Under the pieces are notes generated by a model. It was not told the origin of the DNA and ran no database searches. It saw only the letters and a list, made by a program, of their open reading frames with translations. A DNA stretch of 64,000 bases from Polynucleobacter sp. AP-Elch-400A-B2 (GTDB taxonomy: Bacteria; Pseudomonadota; Gammaproteobacteria; Burkholderiales; Burkholderiaceae), in NCBI RefSeq assembly GCF_018688355.1, contig NZ_CP061317.1, positions 1,558,091 to 1,622,090 on the forward strand, read 5' to 3'. Both the position numbers and the translations under genes were made by a program. Shown piece by piece: positions 17,456 to 26,632 of the stretch (position 1 is the first letter of the stretch; every line of letters begins with the position of its first letter).

Positions 17456-18391
17456 TTAAGCAAGTAAGTTAGTTAATTCAGGGACAGCGATATTAAGGTC
17501 TGCAACTAAACCATAATCAGCAACACTAAAAATGGGTGCCTCAGGGTCTTTATTAATCGCTACGATTACCTTAGAGTCCTTCATGCCTGCTAAGTGCTGA
17601 ATAGCACCAGAGATACCAACGGCAACATACAACTGCGGAGCCACGATCTTACCTGTCTGACCTACCTGATAGTCGTTTGGAACATAACCTGCATCGACTG
17701 CAGCGCGAGATGCGCCTAGTGCTGCACCAAGCTTGTCGGCTAAGGGCGCAATAATTTCTTGATACTTCTCACCAGAACCTAAGCCACGACCACCAGACAC
17801 AATGATTTTGGCGGCAGTAAGTTCGGGACGGTCTGACTTTGTGAGTTCGCGGCCTACAAAAGTCGATCCACCAGAAACTTCAGTAGCAGCTTGCTTTTCT
17901 ACTACAGCTGATCCACCACTTGCAGCAACGGGATCAAAACCAGTAGTGCGAACGGTAATGACTTTAACTGGGTCGGCAGATTGCACGGTAGCAATCGCAT
18001 TACCCGCATAAATTGGACGCTCAAAGGTATCGGATGAAACAACCTTAGTGACATCGGATAACTGAGCTACATCTAACTTCGCGGCAACGCGTGGTAAGAC
18101 ATTCTTACCGTTAGCAGTTGCTGGAGCCAGGATGTGACTGTAACCACTGGCAATGGAGAGAATCTGTGCGGCTAAGGGTTCAGCGAGTTGATCGGCTAAA
18201 GATGCAGCATCTACTTGAATCACTTGACGCACTCCAGCGATTTGAGCGGCGGCAGAAGCGGCAGCATCAGTACCGCTACCAGCCACTAATACATCCACCT
18301 CAGGAGAGCATTGGAGAGCTGCAGCTACTGCATTGAGCGTAGCTGCCTTCAAAGATTGATTGTCGTGTTCAGCAATAACGAGTGCGGCCAT
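17456..18391 (-). CDS. etfA: Electron transfer flavoprotein alpha subunit
   Basis: Carries FAD and transfers electrons from acyl-CoA dehydrogenases to ETF-quinone oxidoreductase. The 311-residue protein has the C-terminal FAD domain motifs SGGRGLGSGEKY, GASRAAVDAGYVPNDYQVGQ and GKIVAPQLYVAVGISGAIQH, then VAINKDPEAPIFSVADYG. It starts on the base next to the etfB stop, so the subunits are coupled. The order etfB-etfA followed by a dehydrogenase is typical. Confidence 0.96.
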   Translation of the reverse strand: MAALVIAEHDNQSLKAATLNAVAAALQCSPEVDVLVAGSGTDAAASAAAQIAGVRQVIQVDAASLADQLAEPLAAQILSIASGYSHILAPATANGKNVLPRVAAKLDVAQLSDVTKVVSSDTFERPIYAGNAIATVQSADPVKVITVRTTGFDPVAASGGSAVVEKQAATEVSGGSTFVGRELTKSDRPELTAAKIIVSGGRGLGSGEKYQEIIAPLADKLGAALGASRAAVDAGYVPNDYQVGQTGKIVAPQLYVAVGISGAIQHLAGMKDSKVIVAINKDPEAPIFSVADYGLVADLNIAVPELTNLLA

Positions 18392-19141
18392 TTAAATCAC
18401 CTTCGCTTCATTTTTAAGTTTATCTACCAAAGCTGCCACATCAGCCACCATTACGCCAGCAGAGCGCTTTGGCGGCTCTTCTACTTTGAGGGTTTTGAGA
18501 CGTGGGGCAATATCAACGCCAAGCTCTTCAGGCTTCACGATTTCTAAAGTCTTCTTTTTAGCTTTCATAATGTTTGGCAAAGTCACATAACGTGGCTCAT
18601 TCAAACGCAAGTCAGTAGTAATGACTGCGGGCAGAGTAATCGCAATAGTTTCCAAGCCACCATCTACCTCACGAGTCACATTCGCTTTACCGTCAGCAAC
18701 TACTACTTTAGAAGCAAAAGTTGCCTGTGGGATATCCATCAAGCTAGCTAACATCTGACCTGTTTGATTGCTATCGTCATCAATCGCCTGCTTACCCAAG
18801 ATAATGATCTGAGCCTGCTCTTTTTCAGAAAGCGCCTTGAGAATTTTTGCAACGGCTAAAGGCTGTAATTCAGTATCGGTCTCTACCAAGATGGCACGAT
18901 CTGCGCCAATCGCTAGTGCAGTACGCAGTGTTTCTTGGCATTGAGTGGAGCCAGCAGAAACGACTACTATCTCAGCAGCAACGCCAGCCTCTTTTAAGCG
19001 AACCGCTTCTTCTACCGCGATCTCATCAAATGGATTCATACTCATTTTGACGTTTGCCAGATCAACACCGGAGTTATCTGATTTCACCCGAATTTTAACG
19101 TTGTAATCAACAACCCGCTTTACCGCCACTAAGATTTTCAT
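18392..19141 (-). CDS. etfB: Electron transfer flavoprotein beta subunit
   Basis: Forms the ETF heterodimer with EtfA and binds AMP. The 249-residue protein has the family start [56 protein letters not shown] and the recognition-loop region near residues 190-200 ([20 protein letters not shown]). The upstream AGAGATCC before the ATG is a modest Shine-Dalgarno. It sits 58 bases downstream of the acyl-CoA ligase gene. Confidence 0.96.
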   Translation of the reverse strand: MKILVAVKRVVDYNVKIRVKSDNSGVDLANVKMSMNPFDEIAVEEAVRLKEAGVAAEIVVVSAGSTQCQETLRTALAIGADRAILVETDTELQPLAVAKILKALSEKEQAQIIILGKQAIDDDSNQTGQMLASLMDIPQATFASKVVVADGKANVTREVDGGLETIAITLPAVITTDLRLNEPRYVTLPNIMKAKKKTLEIVKPEELGVDIAPRLKTLKVEEPPKRSAGVMVADVAALVDKLKNEAKVI

Positions 19142-19199
19142 GCTGGATCTCTATTTTTTGAGTAACTCTTCTATTTTATCCGCCCAACGCTATTTAGGG

Positions 19200-20852
19200 C
19201 TAGACGTCGATTGCTGAAGCCGAGCCCGCCTGCTTGCGAAGTTCAAACTTCTGAATCTTGCCAGTAGAGGTCTTGGGTAACTCACAAAACACAATGGCTT
19301 TGGGCACCTTAAAGCCAGCTAGATGCTGCTTGCAATGGGCAATGATGTCAGCGGGTGTAACCTCCATTCCAGGCTTAATTTCCAAGAAGGCGCAAGGCGT
19401 TTCTCCCCACTTAGGGTCTGGCTTGGCAACTACTGCAGCAGCCATAACAGCTGGGTGGCGATACAGAACATCTTCAACCTCCACGGAAGAAATATTTTCG
19501 CCACCAGAGATGATGATGTCTTTGCTACGATCCTTCATCTTCACATAGCCATCGGGGTTCATCACTGCCAAATCACCCGAATGAAACCAACCACCCTCAA
19601 AAGCCTCTTTACTTGCCTTCTCATTTTTAAGGTAGCCCTTCATGGCAATATTGCCCTTAAACATAATCTCGCCCATCGTTTCGCCATCAGCAGGAACGGG
19701 CTCGAGAGTTTCGGGGTTAAGCACAGCAATCGCCTGCTGTAGGTGATATCGAACGCCTTGTCTCGCATTGAGGCGAGCCCTCTCACCAATATCAAGGTCA
19801 TTCCATTCATCTTGCTTAACACATACCGCTGCTGGTCCGTAGGTCTCCGTTAATCCATAGACATGCGTTAAATCAAACCCTAGCTTTTCCATTCCTTCAA
19901 TGATGGATGCGGGAGGTGCAGCGCCTGCGATCAAGCCTTTTACGCCTACCGGCACCCCTACTTTTAATTCGTCAGGAGCATTAACTAATAGGTTATGCAC
20001 AATGGGTGCGGCGCAGTAATGGGTGACGCCGTGATCTTTAATGGCGGCAAAGATATGCTGCGCATCTACTCGACGTAGACATACATTAATGCCAGCGCGT
20101 GCCGCTACCGTCCACGGAAAACACCAGCCATTGCAATGGAACATCGGGAGCGTCCAGAGATAGGTGGGATGCTTACTGATATCCCAGTCCAAAATATTCG
20201 AGATCGCATTGATCGCTGCACCGCGATGGTGATACACCACCCCCTTTGGATTACCAGTAGTGCCTGAGGTGTAGTTTAGGCAAATGGCTTGCCATTCATC
20301 TGCAGGGACTTGCCAGGCGAACTGAGGATCGCCTTCAGATAAGAACTTTTCATAAGTGAGTTTGCCAAGCTTTTCACCAGGGACATCAAACTCTTTTTCC
20401 TCGACATCAATCACCAGAAACTCACGACCGCTTTCTTTCTTGGCAATCTCAAGGGCTTTTTTCATCACTCCCGAAAATTCGGGATCTACGATTACGACTT
20501 TTGCTTCACCATGATTGAGCATAAAAGCAATTGATTCAGGATCAAGGCGGGTATTTAAAGCATTCAATACCGCACCCGACATTGGAATTGCAAAATGTGC
20601 CTCAACCATGGGCGGTGTATTGGGCAACATCACGGCAACCGTATCACCCAGGCCAATGCCGTATTTTTGTAGGGCACTTGCTAAGCGACGACAGCGCTCA
20701 TAAGTCTGACCCCAAGTCTGACGGAGCTTACCATGAATCACCGCCAAGCGATCTGGGTAGACTTGGGCGGATCTCTCCAAAAACAATAAGGGGGTAATCG
20801 GAGTGTAGTTTGCGGGATTACGCTCTAAGCCCTGCTCAAAAATATTAGCCAT
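19200..20852 (-). CDS. AMP-forming acyl-CoA ligase, DmdB-like
   Basis: A 550-residue member of the ANL adenylate-forming family. The P-loop-like YTSGTTGNPKGVVYHHRG is near residue 195, with the A5 motif VYGLTETYGP, A7 HSGDLAVM, A8 DRSKDIIISGGENISS and C-terminal LPKTSTGKIQKFELR. The sequence most resembles fatty-acid/3-methylmercaptopropionate ligases (DmdB). It activates an acid that the DmdC-like dehydrogenase could then oxidise, using ETF from the intervening genes. The C-terminal PKTSTGK fits the PX4GK site acetylated in related ligases; a deacetylase-like gene lies immediately upstream. AAGGAA precedes the ATG. Confidence 0.87.
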   Translation of the reverse strand: MANIFEQGLERNPANYTPITPLLFLERSAQVYPDRLAVIHGKLRQTWGQTYERCRRLASALQKYGIGLGDTVAVMLPNTPPMVEAHFAIPMSGAVLNALNTRLDPESIAFMLNHGEAKVVIVDPEFSGVMKKALEIAKKESGREFLVIDVEEKEFDVPGEKLGKLTYEKFLSEGDPQFAWQVPADEWQAICLNYTSGTTGNPKGVVYHHRGAAINAISNILDWDISKHPTYLWTLPMFHCNGWCFPWTVAARAGINVCLRRVDAQHIFAAIKDHGVTHYCAAPIVHNLLVNAPDELKVGVPVGVKGLIAGAAPPASIIEGMEKLGFDLTHVYGLTETYGPAAVCVKQDEWNDLDIGERARLNARQGVRYHLQQAIAVLNPETLEPVPADGETMGEIMFKGNIAMKGYLKNEKASKEAFEGGWFHSGDLAVMNPDGYVKMKDRSKDIIISGGENISSVEVEDVLYRHPAVMAAAVVAKPDPKWGETPCAFLEIKPGMEVTPADIIAHCKQHLAGFKVPKAIVFCELPKTSTGKIQKFELRKQAGSASAIDV

Positions 20853-20907
20853 GCGTTCCTTGAATATGGATCTTCTCTGTTTCTAGATTTCTGGAGTCTG
20901 ACTGCAA

Positions 20908-21828
20908 TTAAATATCAGCAAGAGCTTTGACATGCGCCACCACACTACGACCCAAAGCAGACAGGTTGTAACCACCCTCTAGGCAGCTGACGATACGACC
21001 CTGAGCGTATTGGCTTGCAACGCCTTTTAACTGCTTGGTAATCCAGGCGTAGTCATCTTCTACCAAACCCATCTGACCCAAATCATCTTCACGGTGAGCA
21101 TCAAATCCCGCAGAAATGATGATGAGCTCAGGCTCAAAATCTCTTAGGCGTGGTAACCATTGTTCTTCCACTATGGAGCGCACCACATCACCATGCGTAG
21201 ATGCTGGAAGCGGAACATTCACCATATTACTTGCTCTATCTAAGCCGCTGTATGGATAAAACGGATGCTGAAAGAAACTGCACATGAGCACATTAGGGTC
21301 ATTAAAAAATGCTGCTTCAGTACCGTTGCCGTGGTGAACATCGAAATCAATGATGGCCACGCGCTCGATACCGTATGTCTCCATCGCATATCGCGCTGCT
21401 ACGGCAACGTTATCAAAAACACAAAATCCCATTGAGCGGGTTGGCTCTGCATGGTGCCCTGGAGGGCGAACTGCGCAAAACACGTTTTCAACTTCACCCT
21501 TCATTACCGCATCAACACCCGCAATAGCAGCACCGGCCGCACGTAGCGCAGCACTCCAAGTATGGGGGTTCATAATGGTGTCACCATCGAGCATAAAGTA
21601 ACCGCTCGCTGGTGAGCGCTCTTTAACGAAGGCAACATGATCTGGGCTATGAACCAACTCTAGCTGCTCTTCAGTTGCCAAAGGAGCATCGAGGTGGTGT
21701 AGAAAGCGATCAATGCCACTTCGAATTAATTGATCATTGATTGCCTGAATACGCTCCGGGCACTCAGGATGATGGCTACCCATCTCATGTTTCAGAAAAT
21801 CGGGGTGAGTTATGTATCCTGTTGTCAT
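20908..21828 (-). CDS. Histone deacetylase-like amidohydrolase (class II/AcuC-AphA type)
   Basis: A 306-residue zinc deacetylase. It shows CAVRPPGHHAEPTRSMGFC (about residues 117-135), the zinc-binding DFDVHHGNGTE (about 160-170), GFDAHREDDLGQMGL (about 240-254) and CLEGGYNL. Bacterial relatives deacetylate acetyl-lysine on acyl-CoA synthetases or acetylated polyamines. It is transcribed into the AMP-forming ligase gene 55 bases downstream, which makes that ligase a plausible substrate. Start ATG 21828 is preceded by GAGGA at a normal distance. The substrate is inferred only. Confidence 0.88.
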   Translation of the reverse strand: MTTGYITHPDFLKHEMGSHHPECPERIQAINDQLIRSGIDRFLHHLDAPLATEEQLELVHSPDHVAFVKERSPASGYFMLDGDTIMNPHTWSAALRAAGAAIAGVDAVMKGEVENVFCAVRPPGHHAEPTRSMGFCVFDNVAVAARYAMETYGIERVAIIDFDVHHGNGTEAAFFNDPNVLMCSFFQHPFYPYSGLDRASNMVNVPLPASTHGDVVRSIVEEQWLPRLRDFEPELIIISAGFDAHREDDLGQMGLVEDDYAWITKQLKGVASQYAQGRIVSCLEGGYNLSALGRSVVAHVKALADI

Positions 21829-21911
21829 TACTGGAAATCCTCAATAGCAAAACTGTAGTTTTTATAATCTAATTTAATTTGCCAACTCTTCAAAAACCCA
21901 TCCTCATATCC

Positions 21912-23180
21912 ATGAATTTTCGCTTCTCCTATCTTGCTTCAACACTATTAGTAGCGCTATTACTTAGCGCCTGCTCCAGCACACATGTTCAGCAAGTTAG
22001 CCCTACAGAGACTATCGTAAACCAGTCTGAGGATGATGCGACAGAAGCCCGTTTTAGCCAAAACCTCAACCAATTAATCGCTCAAATTGCTCAAACCCAG
22101 GGAATCCCTCAGGCAAGCCTTGAATCAGGCTTCTCAGATGCTAAAACAATTCCGTCCATACGCAAATTGGTATTACCCCCGTCGGGCAACTTCAAAAAGA
22201 ATTGGGTGGCCTATCGCAAGCGCTTTATTGAGCCAGTTCGCTTGAAGGCTGGCAAGGCTTTTTGGGAGCAAAACCAAGCATTCCTCAGTAAAGTTGAACA
22301 AGAATCTGGAGTTCCAGCTGAAGTCATTGTCTCCATTATTGGTATTGAAACGATCTATGGCCGTCAAACTGGCAATTTTCGAGTGAAGGACGTGCTTTCT
22401 ACCTTGGCCTTCAGCTATCCCGACACCCCTAATAAAGAGAGTAGAGAGCAACTGTTTAAAGATCAGCTTCAAGAACTCATCCTCATGTGCTGGACTGAGG
22501 GCGGTGGCAGCTTGCCGGCAAATAATAGTAATCAAGGCTTGAGTCCATCTCGCTTTAATAGCTGCCTCAATCAAAATAGCTCTTATGCAGGTGCTATTGG
22601 CTTACCGCAATTTATGCCTGGCAGCATCCGTAACTTTGCGGTGGATGGCGATGGCGATGGTCGTATTGACCTTAAGCAAAGTCCTAAAGATGCTATCGCT
22701 AGTGTGGGCAATTTTATGAAAAAACATGGCTGGCAGCCTGGTATGCCGATTTACTTCCCGGTACAGGAAGCGGCGATCAGCGAAGCAAGAGTCCTAGCTG
22801 ATGGTGAGCCTCAACTCAAATACACTATTCAAGAACTCATTACAAAAGGCATCCTCATCAATGAGCAAGGCGACCTTCAGTCTGGTGGCGTTGAGCCACA
22901 AAGTAAGGCTCTCATTGTTGATCTTTCTTACCCCGATAAAGATGACAACGATCAGGTGCGCTATGTTGTTGGCTTAAACAACTTCCTGACGATTGTGCAA
23001 TATAACCGCAGTTACTTTTACGCGCAAAGTATTGCAGAGTTTGCAGAAGCTCTGGGCTACAAGAACCAAAGCGTAGTGCCGGCAAGTATATCTAAAGCAA
23101 AGTCTGAGACAAAGGCGAGCGAATCAGCAAAATCCAAGCCAAAGAAAACTGCCAATAAGAAAAAACCAAGGCAGACTTAA
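21912..23180 (+). CDS. mltB: Lytic murein transglycosylase B
   Basis: An outer-membrane lipoprotein that cleaves peptidoglycan to 1,6-anhydromuropeptides. With ATG at 21912 it is 422 residues: a signal ending in lipobox LLLSAC, catalytic Glu in SIIGIETIYGRQTG, GAIGLPQFMPGSIR, an EF-hand-like DGDGDGRIDL, and IVQYNRSYFYAQSI near the end. The last 30 residues are Lys/Ser/Ala rich and look unstructured. An in-frame TTG at 21879 lies 11 bases after a TATAAT at 21863-21868 and would add 11 residues before the signal peptide; the ATG gives the better signal sequence but lacks a Shine-Dalgarno. It faces cysM, with 18 bases between stops. Confidence 0.92.
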   Translation: MNFRFSYLASTLLVALLLSACSSTHVQQVSPTETIVNQSEDDATEARFSQNLNQLIAQIAQTQGIPQASLESGFSDAKTIPSIRKLVLPPSGNFKKNWVAYRKRFIEPVRLKAGKAFWEQNQAFLSKVEQESGVPAEVIVSIIGIETIYGRQTGNFRVKDVLSTLAFSYPDTPNKESREQLFKDQLQELILMCWTEGGGSLPANNSNQGLSPSRFNSCLNQNSSYAGAIGLPQFMPGSIRNFAVDGDGDGRIDLKQSPKDAIASVGNFMKKHGWQPGMPIYFPVQEAAISEARVLADGEPQLKYTIQELITKGILINEQGDLQSGGVEPQSKALIVDLSYPDKDDNDQVRYVVGLNNFLTIVQYNRSYFYAQSIAEFAEALGYKNQSVVPASISKAKSETKASESAKSKPKKTANKKKPRQT

Positions 23181-23198
23181 TACTGAAGTTTGAATGAC

Positions 23199-24110
23199 TT
23201 ACGCTGGAAAAACTCCAGTGGATAGATAACGATCACCACGGTCGCAAACGATAAAGACAATCGTGGCGTTTTCTACCTGGCGAGCAATTCGCAAGGCAAC
23301 TACTAAAGCACCACCAGCTGAAATCCCGCAGAAGATACCCTCTTGGGCCGCAAGGCGACGCGCCATTTCTTCGGCATCTGCTTGGCTTACATACTCTATG
23401 CGATCAACCCTATCGCCTTGGTAAATTTTAGGCAAATACTCTGGAGCCCATTTACGAATACCTGGAATCTGCGAACCTTCTTCTGGTTGCGCGCCAATAA
23501 TCTGGATATTGGGATTCATGGTTTTTAAATAAGTGGAAACTCCTGTAATGGTTCCAGTAGTGCCCATCGATGAGACAAAGTGTGTCACCTGACCATGGGT
23601 ATCGCGCCATATCTCTGGACCAGTCGTCTCGATGTGAGCCCGTGGATTATCTGGATTTGCAAATTGATCCAATAATCTGCCACGACCTTCCTTCTGCAAT
23701 TGTGATGCATAGTCACGCGCAAATTCCATGCCACCAGAAGCTGCTGTCAGAATGAGTTCCGCTCCATAGGCAGCCATACTTTGACGGCGTTCAATACTTT
23801 GGTTTTCCGGCATTACCAAGACCATCTTATAGCCCAACATTGCAGCAGTCATTGCCAAAGCAATGCCAGTATTACCGCTGGTAGCCTCAATCAGGGTATC
23901 GCCAGGTTTAATTTCGCCACGCTCTTGTGCGCGCAGGATCATCGACAGCGCAGGTCGGTCTTTAACCGACCCCGCTGGATTATTGCCCTCCAACTTTCCT
24001 AAGATCAGATTATTTTTGGAATCGTTTTCAGCGCCCGGAATGCGTAGCAAACGAACCAGGGGTGTATTACCCACGGTCTGTGAAATAGTTAAGTAAGAGG
24101 GTGTGTTCAT
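23199..24110 (-). CDS. cysM: Cysteine synthase B (O-acetylserine sulfhydrylase)
   Basis: A PLP enzyme making cysteine from O-acetylserine (or O-phosphoserine) and sulfide or thiosulfate. The PLP lysine is in NPAGSVKDRPA (near residue 50), the phosphate-binding loop EATSGNTGIALAM follows, and GTTGTITG and GISAGGALVVAL are in the C-terminal half. The 303 residues and the PENQSIERRQ segment fit CysM rather than CysK. The gene appears monocistronic. TAAAAT at -12 to -7 and no Shine-Dalgarno suggest a leaderless message. Confidence 0.92.
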   Translation of the reverse strand: MNTPSYLTISQTVGNTPLVRLLRIPGAENDSKNNLILGKLEGNNPAGSVKDRPALSMILRAQERGEIKPGDTLIEATSGNTGIALAMTAAMLGYKMVLVMPENQSIERRQSMAAYGAELILTAASGGMEFARDYASQLQKEGRGRLLDQFANPDNPRAHIETTGPEIWRDTHGQVTHFVSSMGTTGTITGVSTYLKTMNPNIQIIGAQPEEGSQIPGIRKWAPEYLPKIYQGDRVDRIEYVSQADAEEMARRLAAQEGIFCGISAGGALVVALRIARQVENATIVFIVCDRGDRYLSTGVFPA

Positions 24111-24116
24111 GAAACC

Positions 24117-24122
24117 ATTTTA
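24117..24122 (-). promoter_or_regulatory. -10 (TAAAAT) at -12 to -7 of cysM
   Basis: On the minus strand the hexamer ends 6 bases before the cysM ATG, so +1 is expected on the A of the start codon. No purine-rich Shine-Dalgarno lies between them (bases are GGTTTC). Confidence 0.5.
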
Positions 24123-24151
24123 GCCATAAGCTAGGCTAGACGTAAAAGGGT

Positions 24152-24547
24152 TTAATTTCGGCGACTTGGTTCCGCACGATCCGAATGATGGCGCGCACCA
24201 CTTTGACCGCGTGAGCCACGTCTGCTAGCCTTTGCGCCCTCTTTATTGGTGCGGCCGTGCGGTTCACGAAAAGAACTTGGTGCCTCAATAGTTAAGCCGT
24301 TATCCACCATCTTTTCTACGGATTTCATACCAATGCCACGCACCCGTTTTTGGAGGTCATTGGCATCCTGAAAATGCCCGCCATCTAAACGTTCGGCAAT
24401 GATTGTTTTTGCCTTAGATGGTCCAATTCCTTTGATACTTTCTAATTCAGACTGGGTTGCAGTATTGACATTGATTGGCGAGGCGGCAGCTAGGCCTGTG
24501 ACAGCTACAAATACTGAAAACACTAAAGACTTTAATAATTGATTCAT
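24152..24547 (-). CDS. ComEA-like helix-hairpin-helix protein
   Basis: A 131-residue exported protein. A signal peptide (about residues 1-22, ending in LAAAS) is followed by the ComEA HhH domain: INVNTATQSELESIKGIGPSK (about 25-45) and LQKRVRGIGMKSVEKMVDNG. ComEA binds incoming DNA in the periplasm during natural transformation. The last 45 residues are basic and Ser/Gly/Arg rich and are not part of the domain; they could add DNA affinity. GGAG before the ATG supports the start. No other competence genes are nearby. A terminator separates it from hldD upstream. Confidence 0.8.
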   Translation of the reverse strand: MNQLLKSLVFSVFVAVTGLAAASPINVNTATQSELESIKGIGPSKAKTIIAERLDGGHFQDANDLQKRVRGIGMKSVEKMVDNGLTIEAPSSFREPHGRTNKEGAKASRRGSRGQSGARHHSDRAEPSRRN

Positions 24548-24562
24548 TTAATCTCCATCAGT

Positions 24563-24599
24563 TAATAAAAAATCCACCTACACAAAGTGCAAGTGGATT
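24563..24599 (-). terminator. Intrinsic terminator after hldD
   Basis: On the minus strand a 13-bp stem with two GU pairs (arms at 24599-24587 and 24583-24571, loop TTT) is followed by a T-rich tail at 24570-24563. It lies between the hldD stop and the comEA-like start and ends the LPS gene block. Confidence 0.8.
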
Positions 24600-24644
24600 A
24601 GTTACAACGAATAAAGATTCAGTCGGTTGACTACTTTTAGCTTC

Positions 24645-25664
24645 CTAGAGTGGGCTTGCTAAGAAATCCGTATTAGCTGATAGCCAGGCGATATAACGAC
24701 TGACACCCTGCTCCACATTGAGGAAGGGTTCCGAGTATCCAGCAGCACGTAGCTTAGTTAAATCTGCTTGCGTGAAGCACTGGTACTTACCTTTGAGCGC
24801 ATCTGGGAATGGGATGTACTCAATCGCCTTTTCTTTAACCAACTCTTCTAGGCTAGCAGGGTTGGCTTTATCAATTTTGCGCATGGCGTTAGCTACGGCG
24901 TGAGCAACATCGTTGAATGGTTGTGCGCGGCCACTACCGAGATTGAAGATGCCACTGATTTCTGGATGATCCAAGAAATACAAATTCACTTTCACCACAT
25001 CTTCCACTGATACAAAGTCACGACTTTGCTCACCAGCGCCATAACCACCATATTCACCAAAGAGCTTAACTTTGCCGTTAGCTTTGTATTGGTGATACTG
25101 GTGGAATGCTACTGAAGCCATGCGACCTTTATGTAATTCACGTGGACCGTAGACATTGAAGTAACGGAAACCAACCACTTGTACAGTATTCGCTTTTTCA
25201 GCAAAGCGCTTGCGCATCACTTGATCGAATAGAAACTTGGAGTAGCCGTAAATATTCAAGGGCTTCTCGTGCTCACGACTTTCTACAAATACATCAGAAC
25301 CACCATAAGTAGCTGCGGATGAAGCGTAGAGCAACTGCACTTTTTGCTCTGTACAGATATCGAGCAAATCCATGGTGTAACGGAAATTATTCGCCATCAT
25401 GAAGATGCCGTCCGTCTCCATCGTATCGGAGCAAGCCCCTTCATGAAAGACTGCCCTCACCTTGCCAAAGCGACCGCTTCTAAATGCCTCTAGAAACTCG
25501 TCTTTATCAAGATAATCAATGATGTCTAGATCAGCAAGATTGCGATACTTATCTGCAGGACGCAAATCATCGACCGCAATAATATTTTTCTCGCCACGCG
25601 CATTGAGCGCTTGAACAATATTGGCACCAATAAACCCAGCTGCGCCGGTTACGATAATAGTCAT
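24645..25664 (-). CDS. hldD: ADP-L-glycero-D-manno-heptose 6-epimerase
   Basis: Final step of ADP-heptose synthesis for the LPS inner core. The 339-residue extended SDR enzyme has the NADP-binding [12 protein letters not shown] (residues 6-17), catalytic Tyr/Lys in [13 protein letters not shown] (about residues 138-150), and [11 protein letters not shown] near 176. Its start overlaps the end of the heptose kinase gene by 4 bases. It is last in the ugd-hldE-hldD minus-strand group, with a terminator downstream. Confidence 0.96.
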   Translation of the reverse strand: MTIIVTGAAGFIGANIVQALNARGEKNIIAVDDLRPADKYRNLADLDIIDYLDKDEFLEAFRSGRFGKVRAVFHEGACSDTMETDGIFMMANNFRYTMDLLDICTEQKVQLLYASSAATYGGSDVFVESREHEKPLNIYGYSKFLFDQVMRKRFAEKANTVQVVGFRYFNVYGPRELHKGRMASVAFHQYHQYKANGKVKLFGEYGGYGAGEQSRDFVSVEDVVKVNLYFLDHPEISGIFNLGSGRAQPFNDVAHAVANAMRKIDKANPASLEELVKEKAIEYIPFPDALKGKYQCFTQADLTKLRAAGYSEPFLNVEQGVSRYIAWLSANTDFLASPL

Positions 25665-26590
25665 TGCAATTCCTCAGAAGTAACAGTGGCTGTACCTAAC
25701 TTTCCAACCACAATACCACCAGCCCGATTAGCCAAAGCCATCGCTCTTTCCAGTGGCCAACCAGCTGCCAATGCTACTGCTAGCGTTCCTATAACGGTAT
25801 CACCCGCACCTGACACATCAAATACTTCGCGTGCCTGCGCCTTCACATGGCTCACACCAGCATCGGTAAACAAACTCATACCCTCTTCGGAGCGAGTGAG
25901 AAGAAGCGCCTCGAGGTTTAATGACTTTCTGAGATCTTGCGCTCTCTTGGTGAGATTCTCTTCACTAGTCCATTTACCCACGACTTGGCGGAGCTCGCTA
26001 CGATTTGGAGTGAGCACAGTAGCGCCACGATATTTAGCGTAGTCGTCACCCTTAGGATCGACTAGGATCATTTTCTTTTGAGCGCGTGCCTGCTCAATCA
26101 TCAAAGCTACCTGACCTAAGGCACCTTTACCATAGTCAGACAAAATCACCACATCAGCATCACCAACCAACTTCTCATAACGCTCGAGTTTGTGAGCCAA
26201 AGCTGCCTCACTTGGAGCTTCCTCGAAGTCCAAGCGAATCAATTGTTGCTGTCTTGCAATGACGCGCAACTTCACAGTTGTCGGCACTTTGCTATCAATC
26301 TCCAATTGACTATTAACGCCACTGGATTTTAAGAGATCTGTAACACGTCGTCCTGCCTCATCATCACCAATCACACCCAAAATGGTTGTCTTAGCTCCAA
26401 GCGCTGCAACGTTACGGGCAACGTTAGCAGCACCGCCTAAACGCTCATCAATCTTGCCTACCTGAACAACTGGCACTGGTGCCTCAGGAGAAATACGATT
26501 CGTATCACCAAACCAATAACGATCGAGCATGACGTCACCCACTACCAATAAGCGGGCTTTAGAAAATTGTTCTCGGTTAGCTTTTTCCAC
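25661..26590 (-). CDS. hldE: D-glycero-beta-D-manno-heptose-7-phosphate kinase
   Basis: A PfkB-family kinase that phosphorylates heptose 7-phosphate at C1 in ADP-heptose synthesis. Motifs are [29 protein letters not shown] (about residues 50-65), TVLTPNRSE and the anion-hole [16 protein letters not shown] near the C-terminus. At 309 residues it contains only the kinase half of E. coli HldE; the adenylyltransferase half is absent, so it is strictly the RfaE1/HldA form and a separate rfaE2 must exist elsewhere. The start is GTG. It overlaps hldD by 4 bases. Confidence 0.93.
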   Translation of the reverse strand: MEKANREQFSKARLLVVGDVMLDRYWFGDTNRISPEAPVPVVQVGKIDERLGGAANVARNVAALGAKTTILGVIGDDEAGRRVTDLLKSSGVNSQLEIDSKVPTTVKLRVIARQQQLIRLDFEEAPSEAALAHKLERYEKLVGDADVVILSDYGKGALGQVALMIEQARAQKKMILVDPKGDDYAKYRGATVLTPNRSELRQVVGKWTSEENLTKRAQDLRKSLNLEALLLTRSEEGMSLFTDAGVSHVKAQAREVFDVSGAGDTVIGTLAVALAAGWPLERAMALANRAGGIVVGKLGTATVTSEELQ

Positions 26591-26632
26591 GATATAACCA
26601 ATCTCTCTAAGGAATTCTTTTTGTACTACTAA

